Of a stretch of DNA of 64,000 nucleotides, positions 33,225-43,960 are shown in pieces. Numbering within the stretch: position 1 is the stretch's first letter; every line of letters begins with the position of its first letter. Below the pieces are notes generated by a model, which worked only from the letters and a program-made list of their open reading frames with translations, made no database searches and was not told the DNA's origin. The stretch lies in assembly GCF_004348825.1 (NCBI RefSeq), contig NZ_SMJU01000021.1, positions 1 to 64,000 on the forward strand, written 5' to 3'. This DNA comes from Arundinibacter roseus (lineage in GTDB: Bacteria > Bacteroidota > Bacteroidia > Cytophagales > Spirosomataceae). A program made the position numbers and the translations under genes.

Positions 33225-34898
33225 ATGAAATCTACCTTTATTTTTTGCCTGGTTTACTCAATTTTTTCTCTGGCAAATGCTCAGTTTGCACCACTGAACA
33301 AGTCCTCCAAAACGGCAGTTTTAGCAAAGGCAAGCAAGCCATTTGCGATTACGAGGACGTCTGTACCACCCAAAATTACCCGTACTAATGAAGCCAAAAG
33401 TGTTGATGAAAACGGTCGCTATTGTACAACTGCCCTTGTGAGCGAAGAAAAAGGGGATTTTGAAAAATTAGTTTTGGGTATTCAAAACGATAAGATTTAT
33501 CCCGGCGCTATTTACTACGACAATGCCCTCGTAGAAGGCACTTACAATGCTCCAAGTGACCTCATACGGCGCCCTTACGAGATCGTAACGGATATGTTTT
33601 CGGCATCTACGAGCGGGCGGCGACCAGTTGAGCCTGTGCAAGCGGACAGGGGAAGCGTCTATGGTGGAATTAGCAACCTGATGAGGCGAGCGCAAAATGT
33701 CCGGAATGCCTCAAATGTATTTGTAGATGTAAAGTCACTGAATAGTAATGAACAGCTGGAATTTGAGCTCGGTGCCGGTTACGAGGGTTCAGGCGTAAAC
33801 TTGCAGGCTAGTTTTAGTTATTTTAAGCAGTCGCAGAAAAACGTATTCATAGCGAAGCTAAAACAAGTGTATTTTTCGGTAACGGTTAATAGTAACTACC
33901 CCGGTAGGTTGTTAGTCACGGGAGCACCCTCTCCAAATCTTATGTATCTGAGTAAAGTGAACTACGGCCGTGTAGGGTATTTGATCATCGAATCGGACCA
34001 GAATAGTGAGGCAATCCGGGCAGCCCTTAATTTTCGATATAGCGGCTCAGGCAATTCGGTGAACGTTGATGCACGAGTCGCTTACGAAAAAACCTTAGCC
34101 ACGATGCGGGTTCAGGGGTATTTCCTTGGGGGAGATGCCAACAACTCCGTACAAATTACGTCACCCAATCAGCTGGGTGAGTTTAATAGCTATGTCCGAA
34201 ATGGGCTACGGCTTGACCCCAACGTGGCACCAACCCCCATCAGCTTTGAAATGAAATTCTTAAACGATGACGCAACCGCTGGGATACGCGCTACCACAAC
34301 CTACACCGAGCGTCAGTGTGAGCCGGGCAAGGGAATAAAGATAAAACTACACAATGTAGCCATTGAAGATATTCACGGCGGCGACTGCTCCTATGCCTGG
34401 GGAACGGCCCAGGTGGAAGTATGGGAGACGGACGCTCAGCGCAGATTAGTCCGAACCGTAAATCCTGCACCGGATTTGGCTGGGAATATGTTTTGGAATC
34501 AGCCCGATGGACGCAATCCCCTGCGGGCAGTGGTTAACTTCGCCACTGTCAGAGGGCAAGGTTCAGTAGAAAGTGGATTGCTGAACGCTATCGGAACAGA
34601 GCGTACTTATTTTCTAGACCCTAAGGTGGTGGCGGATGGCCGCGTTTTGATAAAAATATCCCTCAACGTAAATACAAATCATAAAGACAACGACTTTGCT
34701 GCCTTGGGCTACCATGGTATGAATCGAGTCGAAACAAGGGATTACTGGCTGAAAGATGTCGTGAAAACCAGCGAAGAAGTAGCGCGTGGCAGTTCAGGTA
34801 CCTATAAATATGGTACGCTACAGGTCGGGAAGTTTTGTTCCAATACCGATAGGCAACACTGTTTCTATGGATTATTCTCCATCACAAATACAAATTAA
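33225..34898 (+). CDS. Cholesterol-dependent-cytolysin-like pore-forming protein
   Basis: 557 residues from the ATG at 33225, which gives a Sec signal peptide (KSTFIFCLVYSIFSLANAQ); the longer frame from 33003 overlaps the previous gene and has none. The thiol-activated cytolysin fold is recognisable in order: LVLGIQNDKIYPGAIYY near 82-98, KNVFIAKLKQVYFSVTV near 205-221 (compare KQIFYTVS), YLSKVNYGRVGYLIIES near 241-257, LGGDANNSVQ near 301-310, PISFEMKFLNDDATAGI near 338-354, and TTYTERQ near 358-364. This covers domains 1-3, which form the beta-barrel pore. The undecapeptide (ECTGLAWEWWR) and Thr-Leu cholesterol motif are absent; residues about 365-557 form a different beta-rich domain with HGGDCSYAWG. 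Target recognition must therefore differ. Confidence 0.82.
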   Translation: MKSTFIFCLVYSIFSLANAQFAPLNKSSKTAVLAKASKPFAITRTSVPPKITRTNEAKSVDENGRYCTTALVSEEKGDFEKLVLGIQNDKIYPGAIYYDNALVEGTYNAPSDLIRRPYEIVTDMFSASTSGRRPVEPVQADRGSVYGGISNLMRRAQNVRNASNVFVDVKSLNSNEQLEFELGAGYEGSGVNLQASFSYFKQSQKNVFIAKLKQVYFSVTVNSNYPGRLLVTGAPSPNLMYLSKVNYGRVGYLIIESDQNSEAIRAALNFRYSGSGNSVNVDARVAYEKTLATMRVQGYFLGGDANNSVQITSPNQLGEFNSYVRNGLRLDPNVAPTPISFEMKFLNDDATAGIRATTTYTERQCEPGKGIKIKLHNVAIEDIHGGDCSYAWGTAQVEVWETDAQRRLVRTVNPAPDLAGNMFWNQPDGRNPLRAVVNFATVRGQGSVESGLLNAIGTERTYFLDPKVVADGRVLIKISLNVNTNHKDNDFAALGYHGMNRVETRDYWLKDVVKTSEEVARGSSGTYKYGTLQVGKFCSNTDRQHCFYGLFSITNTN

Positions 34899-34998
34899 TA
34901 GGTCTTGCTAACTGTGAGTATCGTGACAGCACACCCACCAACAGTACTCAATAGCAGAATAAATCAGCTTATCAAAAAACTTACGACCCATGAATGGA

Positions 34999-35445
34999 AT
35001 GAAATTACTCAGTATTTGTGCAAGTATCAGCCTGACTCTTATGGCGGGTACCTGTGGCAAAAAGACGGAAGATGTGCCACCTGTCCAGAGCGGTGTTACG
35101 ATGAAAGTGGATGGAGTTAGCTGGTCAGGCCAGGTCATCGCCCAAATGATTGATAGTGAAACATTGGTAGTGAATGCCATTAATGCCTCGGCTTCCAGTC
35201 AGGAAACAGTAGGAATTGTTATTGAGAAAGTAAATAAGACGGGCAGCTACCCCATCAAAGTCCGTACCGGAAACGGATTTCTGTTTTCGCGAAATGCGGT
35301 TATTTACTCGGGCGATGCCGATGGACAGGTGGAGGTAACAGCCATCAATACAGCAGGCGGAAAAACGGTGCCCAAAGGTACTTTTAGGGCTACCTGTCTC
35401 TCAAAAACTGGTGCAAAAGTGGTCATTACCGACGGAAAATTTTAA
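34999..35445 (+). CDS. Small lipoprotein (DUF6252-like), downstream of the pore-former
   Basis: 148 residues from the ATG at 34999 (an ATG at 34990 is equally possible). The signal peptide ends LTLMAGTC, with the candidate lipid Cys near 19, although Thr before Cys is unusual. The mature domain is a compact beta-rich fold: VTMKVDGVSWSG near 33-44, VGIVIEKVNKTGSYPI near 71-86, GTFRATC near 127-133. Similar small Bacteroidota lipoproteins are listed as DUF6252 as I recall. The function is unknown; its place between the pore-former and the propeller genes suggests a shared role. Confidence 0.7.
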   Translation: MKLLSICASISLTLMAGTCGKKTEDVPPVQSGVTMKVDGVSWSGQVIAQMIDSETLVVNAINASASSQETVGIVIEKVNKTGSYPIKVRTGNGFLFSRNAVIYSGDADGQVEVTAINTAGGKTVPKGTFRATCLSKTGAKVVITDGKF

Positions 35446-35538
35446 GTCAACCAAGCGTTTTCAGCGATCTTAGGTCATAGATAAAAGTCCATTTTCCGGT
35501 TACCAATAAGCGGATGAATAATTTGAAATACAATCTCA

Positions 35539-36960
35539 ATGAAACTACTGACAACACTACTGTTTATCTTTTTACTTACCCATACAGCTTACGCCCAATT
35601 GGGTACGGGCGGTTTGCCTCATTCCTCTGCTGCACTCGACGTACAGGCAACTGATAAAGCCTTTTATCCACCCCGATTGACAACCGCACAGCGAAAGGCG
35701 ATTGCAAACCCGCAGGCCGGTGCGTTTGTCTTTGACGTCGATAAAGGCACGTTTTTCCTTTTTGATGGACAAAACTGGCTTCCCCTGGCGCTCACAACCA
35801 ATAACTCTCTCAACCCTATTGAACGTACCGCCTCCGATGGAGAAGCTCGGGATGAGTTTGGCTCGAGCGTGGCTATTTCAGGCGATTATGCCCTGGTAGG
35901 TAGCCCCTCTGATGATATAGGGGCCAACGTTGATCAGGGATCAGTTTATGTGTTTATGCGATCGGGTAATTCCTGGACACAGCAGACCAAGCTGACTATT
36001 GCGGGTGGTAGGGCCGGTGATAAGTTTGGCAGTAGCGTGGCTTTTTCGGGCAACTACGCCCTGGTTGGCAGTCCCAATGCTACCGTATTTGCCAATGCAA
36101 ACCAGGGAGTGGCCTATGTGTTTGAGCGCTCAGGAAGCGTATGGAGTCAGCGACCGGTCCTCTATGCTGCGGACGGCGAGACGGGCGATAATTTTGGAGC
36201 AAGCGTTGCCATTTCGGGCATTTATGCCCTGGTAGGGAGTCCAAAAGATGACATTGAGGCAAATGCCAATCAGGGATCGGCCTACGTCTTTGTAAGGTCC
36301 GGCAGTACATGGTACCAGCAGGCCCGGCTCCTTGCGGGCGACGGTGCAGCCGACAATGAGTTTGGAGCCGGCGTGGCCATTTCGGAAACTCATGCCGTAG
36401 TGGGTAGTCCGCGCCAAACCGTTGGGTCTAACGCAATTCAAGGTGCGGCCTATGTCTTTGTGCGGTCAAGTACTACCTGGCCTCAACAGGCTAGACTCCT
36501 GGCGAGTGACGGCGCGGCTGAGGACAGGTTTGGCTACAGCGTATCTCTGTCAGGTGACTATGCGCTGGTAGGTAGCTACTCAAAAAGTATTTTTAGTATT
36601 TTCGGTCGCGGAGCAGCCTACGTGTTTGTTCGCCTGGGTGGTGGCTGGTCTCAGCAGGCCAGGCTACTGGCACCAAATGGAAAAACCCTTGATCATTTCG
36701 GTACTAGTGTGGCTCTTTCGGGCGATTATGCCCTGATCGGTTCACCGTTCGCCGCTGTCGGAGACATTGACCAGCAAGGTGCGGCCTATTTGTTTAAACG
36801 AGAGGGTACTGAATGGCTATTTATCAGGAAGGTTACCGATAATTCTACCGGTATCACACGAAATCATACGTGCGGCATCAGCAATGGCAGGTATATCATT
36901 GGTGGATTTGCTTTTCAAAACTTTCAGGGGAAGGTGGGCTTTGGCACCGTGGAAGACTGA
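35539..36960 (+). CDS. Exported FG-GAP beta-propeller protein, copy 1
   Basis: 473 residues. Order: signal peptide (MKLLTTLLFIFLLTHTAYAQ), an N-terminal module of about 75 residues (PHSSAALDVQATDKAFYPPR, then QAGAFVFD) common at the head of Bacteroidota surface proteins, then six FG-GAP-type repeats of about 52 residues, each with a DG....D.FG..VAISG.YALVGSP core, and a closing cap (RYIIGG), making seven blades. FG-GAP propellers bind protein or glycan ligands, often with calcium. No T9SS sorting domain is visible. The head shares 101 perfectly identical bases with the next gene. Confidence 0.88.
   Translation: MKLLTTLLFIFLLTHTAYAQLGTGGLPHSSAALDVQATDKAFYPPRLTTAQRKAIANPQAGAFVFDVDKGTFFLFDGQNWLPLALTTNNSLNPIERTASDGEARDEFGSSVAISGDYALVGSPSDDIGANVDQGSVYVFMRSGNSWTQQTKLTIAGGRAGDKFGSSVAFSGNYALVGSPNATVFANANQGVAYVFERSGSVWSQRPVLYAADGETGDNFGASVAISGIYALVGSPKDDIEANANQGSAYVFVRSGSTWYQQARLLAGDGAADNEFGAGVAISETHAVVGSPRQTVGSNAIQGAAYVFVRSSTTWPQQARLLASDGAAEDRFGYSVSLSGDYALVGSYSKSIFSIFGRGAAYVFVRLGGGWSQQARLLAPNGKTLDHFGTSVALSGDYALIGSPFAAVGDIDQQGAAYLFKREGTEWLFIRKVTDNSTGITRNHTCGISNGRYIIGGFAFQNFQGKVGFGTVED
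35629..35729 (+). repeat. 101-bp perfect direct repeat, copy 1
   Basis: Identical base for base to 37129-37229, exactly 1500 bp downstream, within the head module of two paralogous genes. The flanks have diverged clearly, which points to gene conversion or strong nucleotide-level constraint. Confidence 0.93.
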
Positions 36961-37035
36961 GTTTTTATAAACTACTAAATAGGACTTAGTAAAAGCAAAA
37001 GTCATTGATTGTCAATTAAAAAGTATCTCCGATTT

Positions 37036-38463
37036 ATGAAAATATTTGTTTACTTTCTAACCATTACCTCACTTTTTTTCAACTCCGCCCGCGCCCAACT
37101 GGGTATGGGCGGCACGCCTCACCCATCCGCTGCACTCGACGTACAGGCAACTGATAAAGCCTTTTATCCACCCCGATTGACAACCGCACAGCGAAAGGCG
37201 ATTGCAAACCCGCAGGCCGGTGCGTTTGTTTATGACCTTGACCAACATACATTTTTTTTCTTCGATGGGGCCAATTGGGTTCCACTGGCCAGTACTACTT
37301 CTTCTAATCTCGCCCCCATAGACCGCTTGGCTTCTGACGGAATTATTCGTGATTATTTTGGTCAAAGTGTCTCAATTTCAGAAAATTATGCTTTGGTTGG
37401 TGCGTTTGCAGATGATGTGGTCAGCAACCAGGATCAGGGATCCGCCTATGTGTTTGCACGCTCAGGAAGTAGCTGGACTCAACAGGCTAAACTCTTCGCT
37501 ACCGACGGAGCTGTCAGTGATCAGTTTGGTACTTCTGTGTCTAATTCCGGCGACTTTGTTCTGGTAGGCAGTCCTTTGGCAAATGTAGGGGGCAACCCTG
37601 ATCGGGGCGCGGCATACGTATTTATGCGGTCAGGGAATAGCTGGAACCAACTGGCTAAACTCACAGCATCCGATGGTGCGGCTTATGATCGCTTTGGCCA
37701 GAGTGTTGCTATTTCCGGAAGCTACGCTCTGGTTGGTAGCCCGGCTGACGGCATAGGCACCAACCTCAGCCAGGGTTCGGCTTATGTATTTGCTTTGGCA
37801 GGTTTGGGCTGGATTCAGGTCACCAAATTGACTGCTTCTGATGGCTCAGCTAATGATTTTTTTGGTCGTAATGTGGCTATTTCGGGCGATTACGCCCTGG
37901 TAGGGAGTAGCGCTGATGATATAGGTGCCAACGCTGATCAGGGGTCAGCCTATGTGTTTGCCCGGTCGGGTGGTAGCTGGATACAGCAAGCCAAACTGAC
38001 CGCTGCCGATGGCGGACCAAATGACGCATTTGGCAGGAGTGTTTCACTATCTGGCAATTATGCGCTGATAGGCGCACCGGGTGATATCGTAGGTACGAAT
38101 CTGGGACAAGGATCGGCTTATGTATTTGTACGGTCAGGAAGTAGCTGGACCCAACAAGCCAAACTCATCGCAGAAGACGGCGCACCGAATGATCAGTTTG
38201 GTAGTAGTGTAGCTATTTTCGGCGATTACGCACTGGTAGGTAGTCACCTGGATGATGTATTGGATGATGTCGATAAAGGATCTGCGTACCTGTATAAACG
38301 CGAGGGGGCCGATTGGGTATTCGTACGAAAAATTACGGACCATGCGTCAACCAATACCTACAATGGTACCAGCGTGGGCATCAGCAATGGCCGGTTTATC
38401 ATCGGTGGCCCAGGGTTTCAAACGCAAAAAGGGAAAGTAGCTTTTGGTGCAGTAGATAACTGA
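37036..38463 (+). CDS. Exported FG-GAP beta-propeller protein, copy 2
   Basis: 475 residues from the ATG at 37036 (signal peptide KIFVYFLTITSLFFNSARAQ); the frame also opens at 37009. It has the same design as copy 1: head module, six FG-GAP repeats (DGIIRDYFGQSVSISENYAL and similar) and a cap (RFIIGG), so seven blades. Repeat sequences differ from copy 1 at many positions, particularly in the loops, while the first part of the head is identical at the DNA level. The tandem arrangement and shared exported nature suggest ligand-binding surface proteins with different specificity. Confidence 0.88.
   Translation: MKIFVYFLTITSLFFNSARAQLGMGGTPHPSAALDVQATDKAFYPPRLTTAQRKAIANPQAGAFVYDLDQHTFFFFDGANWVPLASTTSSNLAPIDRLASDGIIRDYFGQSVSISENYALVGAFADDVVSNQDQGSAYVFARSGSSWTQQAKLFATDGAVSDQFGTSVSNSGDFVLVGSPLANVGGNPDRGAAYVFMRSGNSWNQLAKLTASDGAAYDRFGQSVAISGSYALVGSPADGIGTNLSQGSAYVFALAGLGWIQVTKLTASDGSANDFFGRNVAISGDYALVGSSADDIGANADQGSAYVFARSGGSWIQQAKLTAADGGPNDAFGRSVSLSGNYALIGAPGDIVGTNLGQGSAYVFVRSGSSWTQQAKLIAEDGAPNDQFGSSVAIFGDYALVGSHLDDVLDDVDKGSAYLYKREGADWVFVRKITDHASTNTYNGTSVGISNGRFIIGGPGFQTQKGKVAFGAVDN
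37129..37229 (+). repeat. 101-bp perfect direct repeat, copy 2
   Basis: Second copy of the identical segment at 35629-35729. The first differing bases are at 37128 and 37230. Confidence 0.93.
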
Positions 38464-38599
38464 ATAGCCTTTTTACCGTTTTGCTAACTTCTCCATCAGT
38501 GCTGGAATGCATAGAAAGTTGGCTTTTGGTGCTAAGGTGTGAAAATTACGGTAGAGGGAGCTTTGCCTTATTGCATCGTATAGGCTCAACGGGCATTAA

Positions 38600-38869
38600 C
38601 TATGGAAAGTAGCGGTAAATATCTTTTCGATGGGCAACGAGTATCAAAACAAGCGTATCTGGTGCGACAAACTCAAACCCTACTCTATAATCCCCTAATT
38701 TTAGTAGATAAAACGTTTTATATCCTTCCAGTTTCTTGATGTTGGCAATATCCCTTTAAGAAGCCGATTGTTCCAACATTAGAATGGTTTCCCATAGCTT
38801 CTGTTGAATGTCTGTTTTTTATACTTTTTTTATACTCTTTTCAAAAGAGGAATCAAAGATTACGTTCAT
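38600..38869 (-). pseudogene. RelE/ParE-family toxin gene broken by two in-frame stops
   Basis: Reading the minus strand from ATG at 38869 to TAG at 38600 gives 90 codons with TAA at codon 17 (38821-38819) and TAA at codon 38 (38758-38756) and no frameshift. The remaining sequence is plainly a RelE/ParE toxin: MNVIFDSSFEKSIKKV, then IQQKLWETILMLEQSAS, then NIKKLEGYKTFYLLKLGDYR and VLILVAHRKDIYRYFP. The ATG overlaps the antitoxin stop by 4 bp, as in an intact pair. The toxin is therefore recently inactivated, unless recoding occurs. Confidence 0.88.
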
Positions 38870-39084
38870 TGTTGGTCATCGCCATGCTTTATTTTCAGGG
38901 CTTCCATGATGGCTTCCCGGCTCGTGTACGTTCCGGTTTTGGTTTCTTCCATCATTTTACCAAATGTGAGATCCTCTGCTTTTTCAGGAGATACAATCTC
39001 GACACTTTCTCCAAGTTGTGTGGCCAATTCTTTCAGGAGCCTAAAATTTCGTTTGCTCTGCGTTCTAATAATTAAAGTTTCCAT
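38866..39084 (-). CDS. Antitoxin gene left beside the decayed RelE/ParE toxin
   Basis: 72 residues from the ATG at 39084. The N-terminal strand-helix (METLIIRTQSKRNFRLLKEL) resembles small antitoxin dimerisation units, and the C-terminal half is acidic (EIVSPEKAEDLTFGKMMEET). The frame extends upstream to 39396, but that extension is not protein-like, so the shorter start is used. It is intact although its toxin partner carries stops; it could still buffer related toxins elsewhere. Confidence 0.75.
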   Translation of the reverse strand: METLIIRTQSKRNFRLLKELATQLGESVEIVSPEKAEDLTFGKMMEETKTGTYTSREAIMEALKIKHGDDQQ

Positions 39085-39346
39085 ACTTGTTTGATTGGGA
39101 TTCTTACGTAAGGGAAAATGCGCCAACTGCACTACTATGATAAATTGGTCAATGATCACTATACTTATCCAAAAATAACATTCTATACCGTTTTCTATAA
39201 CTAAATATTTATAAAGAAATTCTAAAACATACCAAAAATGCCACCACATCCTCCCTACCATTTGCCAATACCTATTTCTTCGATAACTTGCCGGCAGCGT
39301 GGCTGAGGGTGTGTAAACTGAAATCTCTGAATCGTCATTTTTGACT

Positions 39347-40120
39347 ATGGCAAAATCTCCAAACTGGACCCGGGAAGAACTTATTCTGGCTTTCAATCTT
39401 TATTTGAAGCTGCCTTTTGGGAAAATGCACAAAGGGAATCCGGAGGTAATTGAGCTGTCGCAGCTGATGGGTCGGCGCACGCCGGACTCCGTAGCGATGC
39501 GGCTCACGAACTTCGCCAGTGTTGATCCGTATCATCAGCAACGAGGGGTCAAAGGTATGGATGGAGGCAGGAGACAAGTAGAACCGATTTGGAATGAGTT
39601 TATCCACAATCAGGAAAATCTGGTGTATGAAAGTGAACGTATCCTTGCCGAATTTCGACACCAAACAATCGAAGAGCTCCATCCTGAACTGGTCTTTGAC
39701 TGGCAAAATCTGCAAGGCGAGGTTCGCGAGCGTGTAGTAAAGACACGGGTCAATCAGAGCGTATTTCGACAAATGGTTTTGAAAACCTATGCCAATCAAT
39801 GTGCCGTTTCCGGGATTTGTTTACCCGAGTTATTAGTTGCAGGGCACATCGTACCGTGGGCAATCGACGCCCAAAATCGATTAAATCCCGAAAATGGAAT
39901 TTGCCTGTCAAATCTGTACGACAAAGCCTATGAAAACGGCTTGATTTGTATTGATACTGATTTTAAATTATTGATTTCCAGAAGGTTAAAGGAGGAGTCA
40001 GCAAAAAGCTTTTACCAGAATTTCTTCGGGCGTTTTGAACAAAAATCTATTAGTTTACCCAATGAATACCGCCCGCGCAAAGAGTTTTTAGAATTTCGAT
40101 TAGAGCGTTTTCAGGAATAG
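39347..40120 (+). CDS. HNH endonuclease (putative restriction or defence nuclease)
   Basis: 257 residues from the ATG at 39347. The N-terminal part (about 1-75) is a helical DNA-binding-like unit (WTREELILAFNLYLKLPFGK, then LMGRRTPDSVAMRLTNFASV) often found ahead of HNH domains in predicted restriction enzymes. The HNH nuclease occupies about 150-210: TYANQCAVSGI, AGHIVPWAID, then NPENGICLSNLYDKAYENGL, with the His and Asn/Asp metal and catalytic positions in place. There is no methyltransferase or other restriction subunit next to it, so it may be a lone type IV-like or orphan nuclease. It closes the accessory stretch after the tRNA. Confidence 0.85.
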   Translation: MAKSPNWTREELILAFNLYLKLPFGKMHKGNPEVIELSQLMGRRTPDSVAMRLTNFASVDPYHQQRGVKGMDGGRRQVEPIWNEFIHNQENLVYESERILAEFRHQTIEELHPELVFDWQNLQGEVRERVVKTRVNQSVFRQMVLKTYANQCAVSGICLPELLVAGHIVPWAIDAQNRLNPENGICLSNLYDKAYENGLICIDTDFKLLISRRLKEESAKSFYQNFFGRFEQKSISLPNEYRPRKEFLEFRLERFQE

Positions 40121-40124
40121 TTTC

Positions 40125-40358
40125 TTACTCATCATCCTGCTCTATAAAAGTGTATCCATCTTTTTCGCATGTATGAATTGCGCCTTTATAATTTGTGTGA
40201 AAGAAAACTCCGATTTCCAACGTCCTGGCCCCACACTTTGGGCAGGTTGTTGGTTGGTCATTCATCAAATATATTGGCAACTCTTCTAGAATCTTCATAA
40301 TGCTGGGCCTTTCAAAAAGATGCTGAAAGGATTTAATATAACGGTGATATTTTTCCAA
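40125..40358 (-). CDS. Small hypothetical protein with a CxxC zinc-knuckle-like motif
   Basis: 77 residues, not recognised. The C-terminal half has TCPKCGARTLEIG and a later HTCEKDGYTF, so a Cys-rich knuckle with three Cys and a nearby His may bind zinc. An internal ATG at 40298 would give 57 residues and still include the motif. It is convergent with the HNH gene (4-nt gap) and 7 nt from the hydrolase stop region; it starts downstream of that gene on the same strand. Confidence 0.5.
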   Translation of the reverse strand: MEKYHRYIKSFQHLFERPSIMKILEELPIYLMNDQPTTCPKCGARTLEIGVFFHTNYKGAIHTCEKDGYTFIEQDDE

Positions 40359-40365
40359 TTCTCTC

Positions 40366-41295
40366 TTACTTCTCTAAAAACACCTGAACAATCCGCAGAC
40401 TTTCCTTTGGACTTTCTTCCATAGGCACATGCCCAACGTTTTCCATAATCACGAGCGTGTCGTTAGGTAGGTCGTTTTGGAATCGCCGGGCCACGTCCAC
40501 CGGTATCAGCATATCCTGTCCGCCCCACAGAATCAGCGTAGGTTGCTGAATAGACTTAATTTTTGGAAAAGCGGTACTATCGAGCGGCACCTGCATCCGA
40601 TCCACAAGCGCCCGCCGATTTCCTTTGCGGAGAGTCAGTTCAAAATAACGATCCACCAGCTCATCCGAAACCTTCGATTTGTCGGCATATACGTTTTCCA
40701 CACTTGCTCGTGCCATAAAGCGGGGCGTAACAAACGTAAGGAGATTGTTGAGGATGGGAATTCGGGCTATTCGAAAAGCAATTGGCGCACTTTTGGATAC
40801 CATCGGGTAGCCCGCGGCGTCGATCAGAATAAGCTTGTCTACCATGTGCGGGTACTTGGCGGTAAATTGCCAGGCAATATTTCCGCCGAGGGAGTTTCCA
40901 CCCAAAATACATTTTTTTATACCCCTTGCAACCAGAAAATGCTGCATGAAGTCGACATACTGATCAATCGAATAATTCCGGTCGGGGAAGGGGCCCGTCA
41001 AACCAAAGGCCGGGAGGTCCATCCGAACGATTCGTCTCTGAAATTTCAGTTCGTTCGTCCAGGCATCAAACGTATGCAGACTAGACCCGGTCCCATGAAT
41101 CAGGACAATCGGGAGCAAACTGTCACTCTTCGAACCTTCGTCGCGGTAGTGTACCTTCATTCCGTCTATTTCAACAAAGGAAGAAGGATAGCCGGCATAT
41201 TTTTCTTTCAGATCATCAACGGAACGGTCGGAATATCCAAAAAACAGCAGCAGCAAAGAAACGAGTGCAGCGACGCCAATCAGTAGCTTTTTCAA
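40366..41295 (-). CDS. Alpha/beta hydrolase with an N-terminal membrane anchor
   Basis: 309 residues. A single hydrophobic segment at 1-19 (MKKLLIGVAALVSLLLLFFG) is an anchor or uncleaved signal. The hydrolase fold is clear: oxyanion region PIVLIHGTGSSLHTF near 63-77, nucleophile elbow LGGNSLGGN near 137-145 with Ser, acid region LILWGGQDMLIP near 250-261 with Asp, and GHVPMEESP near 289-297 with the catalytic His. It resembles broad esterases and C-C hydrolases; the substrate is unknown. It lies downstream of katG, beyond a good terminator. Confidence 0.88.
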   Translation of the reverse strand: MKKLLIGVAALVSLLLLFFGYSDRSVDDLKEKYAGYPSSFVEIDGMKVHYRDEGSKSDSLLPIVLIHGTGSSLHTFDAWTNELKFQRRIVRMDLPAFGLTGPFPDRNYSIDQYVDFMQHFLVARGIKKCILGGNSLGGNIAWQFTAKYPHMVDKLILIDAAGYPMVSKSAPIAFRIARIPILNNLLTFVTPRFMARASVENVYADKSKVSDELVDRYFELTLRKGNRRALVDRMQVPLDSTAFPKIKSIQQPTLILWGGQDMLIPVDVARRFQNDLPNDTLVIMENVGHVPMEESPKESLRIVQVFLEK

Positions 41296-41430
41296 GGAAT
41301 AGGGTTTTTTTGTTCAGGAGAAAGGTAGGGAAAATTTTTGATTTTGGAGATTAAAGCATACTCCTAGATCAAGGGTGATGCTAGGTTGTAGTTTATAGGA
41401 ATAATTTCTTACCCCCCCCAAAAAACCAAA

Positions 41431-41458
41431 AAAGGTGACCTGTTGCCAGGCCACCTTT
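41431..41458 (-). terminator. Intrinsic terminator of katG
   Basis: A 12-position stem with 11 pairs (AAAGGTGACCTG against CAGGCCACCTTT), a 4-nt loop and a following T tract on the minus strand, 27 nt after the katG stop. Confidence 0.85.
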
Positions 41459-41485
41459 GTATAGGTTAGGGGGTTACGACTGAAA

Positions 41486-43726
<2,241 letters not shown>

Positions 43727-43960
43727 TTATTGATTATTAGATTACTTGGACAAACAGTTTTGGTAATTAGTATTGGTATTAAACGTAATTCAAAATGCGA
43801 GCGCAATTTACGCAATTATGTGCATTCTCTAAGGTGCCGATCGTGTGTCTGAGGAATCAAAACCACAAAGGGTAAAAACCCCGAAAACGGCTGGATTGTT
43901 TCATTGCCTGTGTTAATCTTATATGACCTTCCTCATGTAGTGTCATTTTCAGCAGGTTTT

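Noticed and set aside
38866..39396. Long 176-codon reading of the antitoxin frame
   Set aside because: The first 104 codons are not protein-like and the conserved antitoxin begins at the ATG at 39084.
41412..41419. Run of eight C between katG and the hydrolase
   Set aside because: It is intergenic and outside any promoter that I can identify, so phase variation is not supported.
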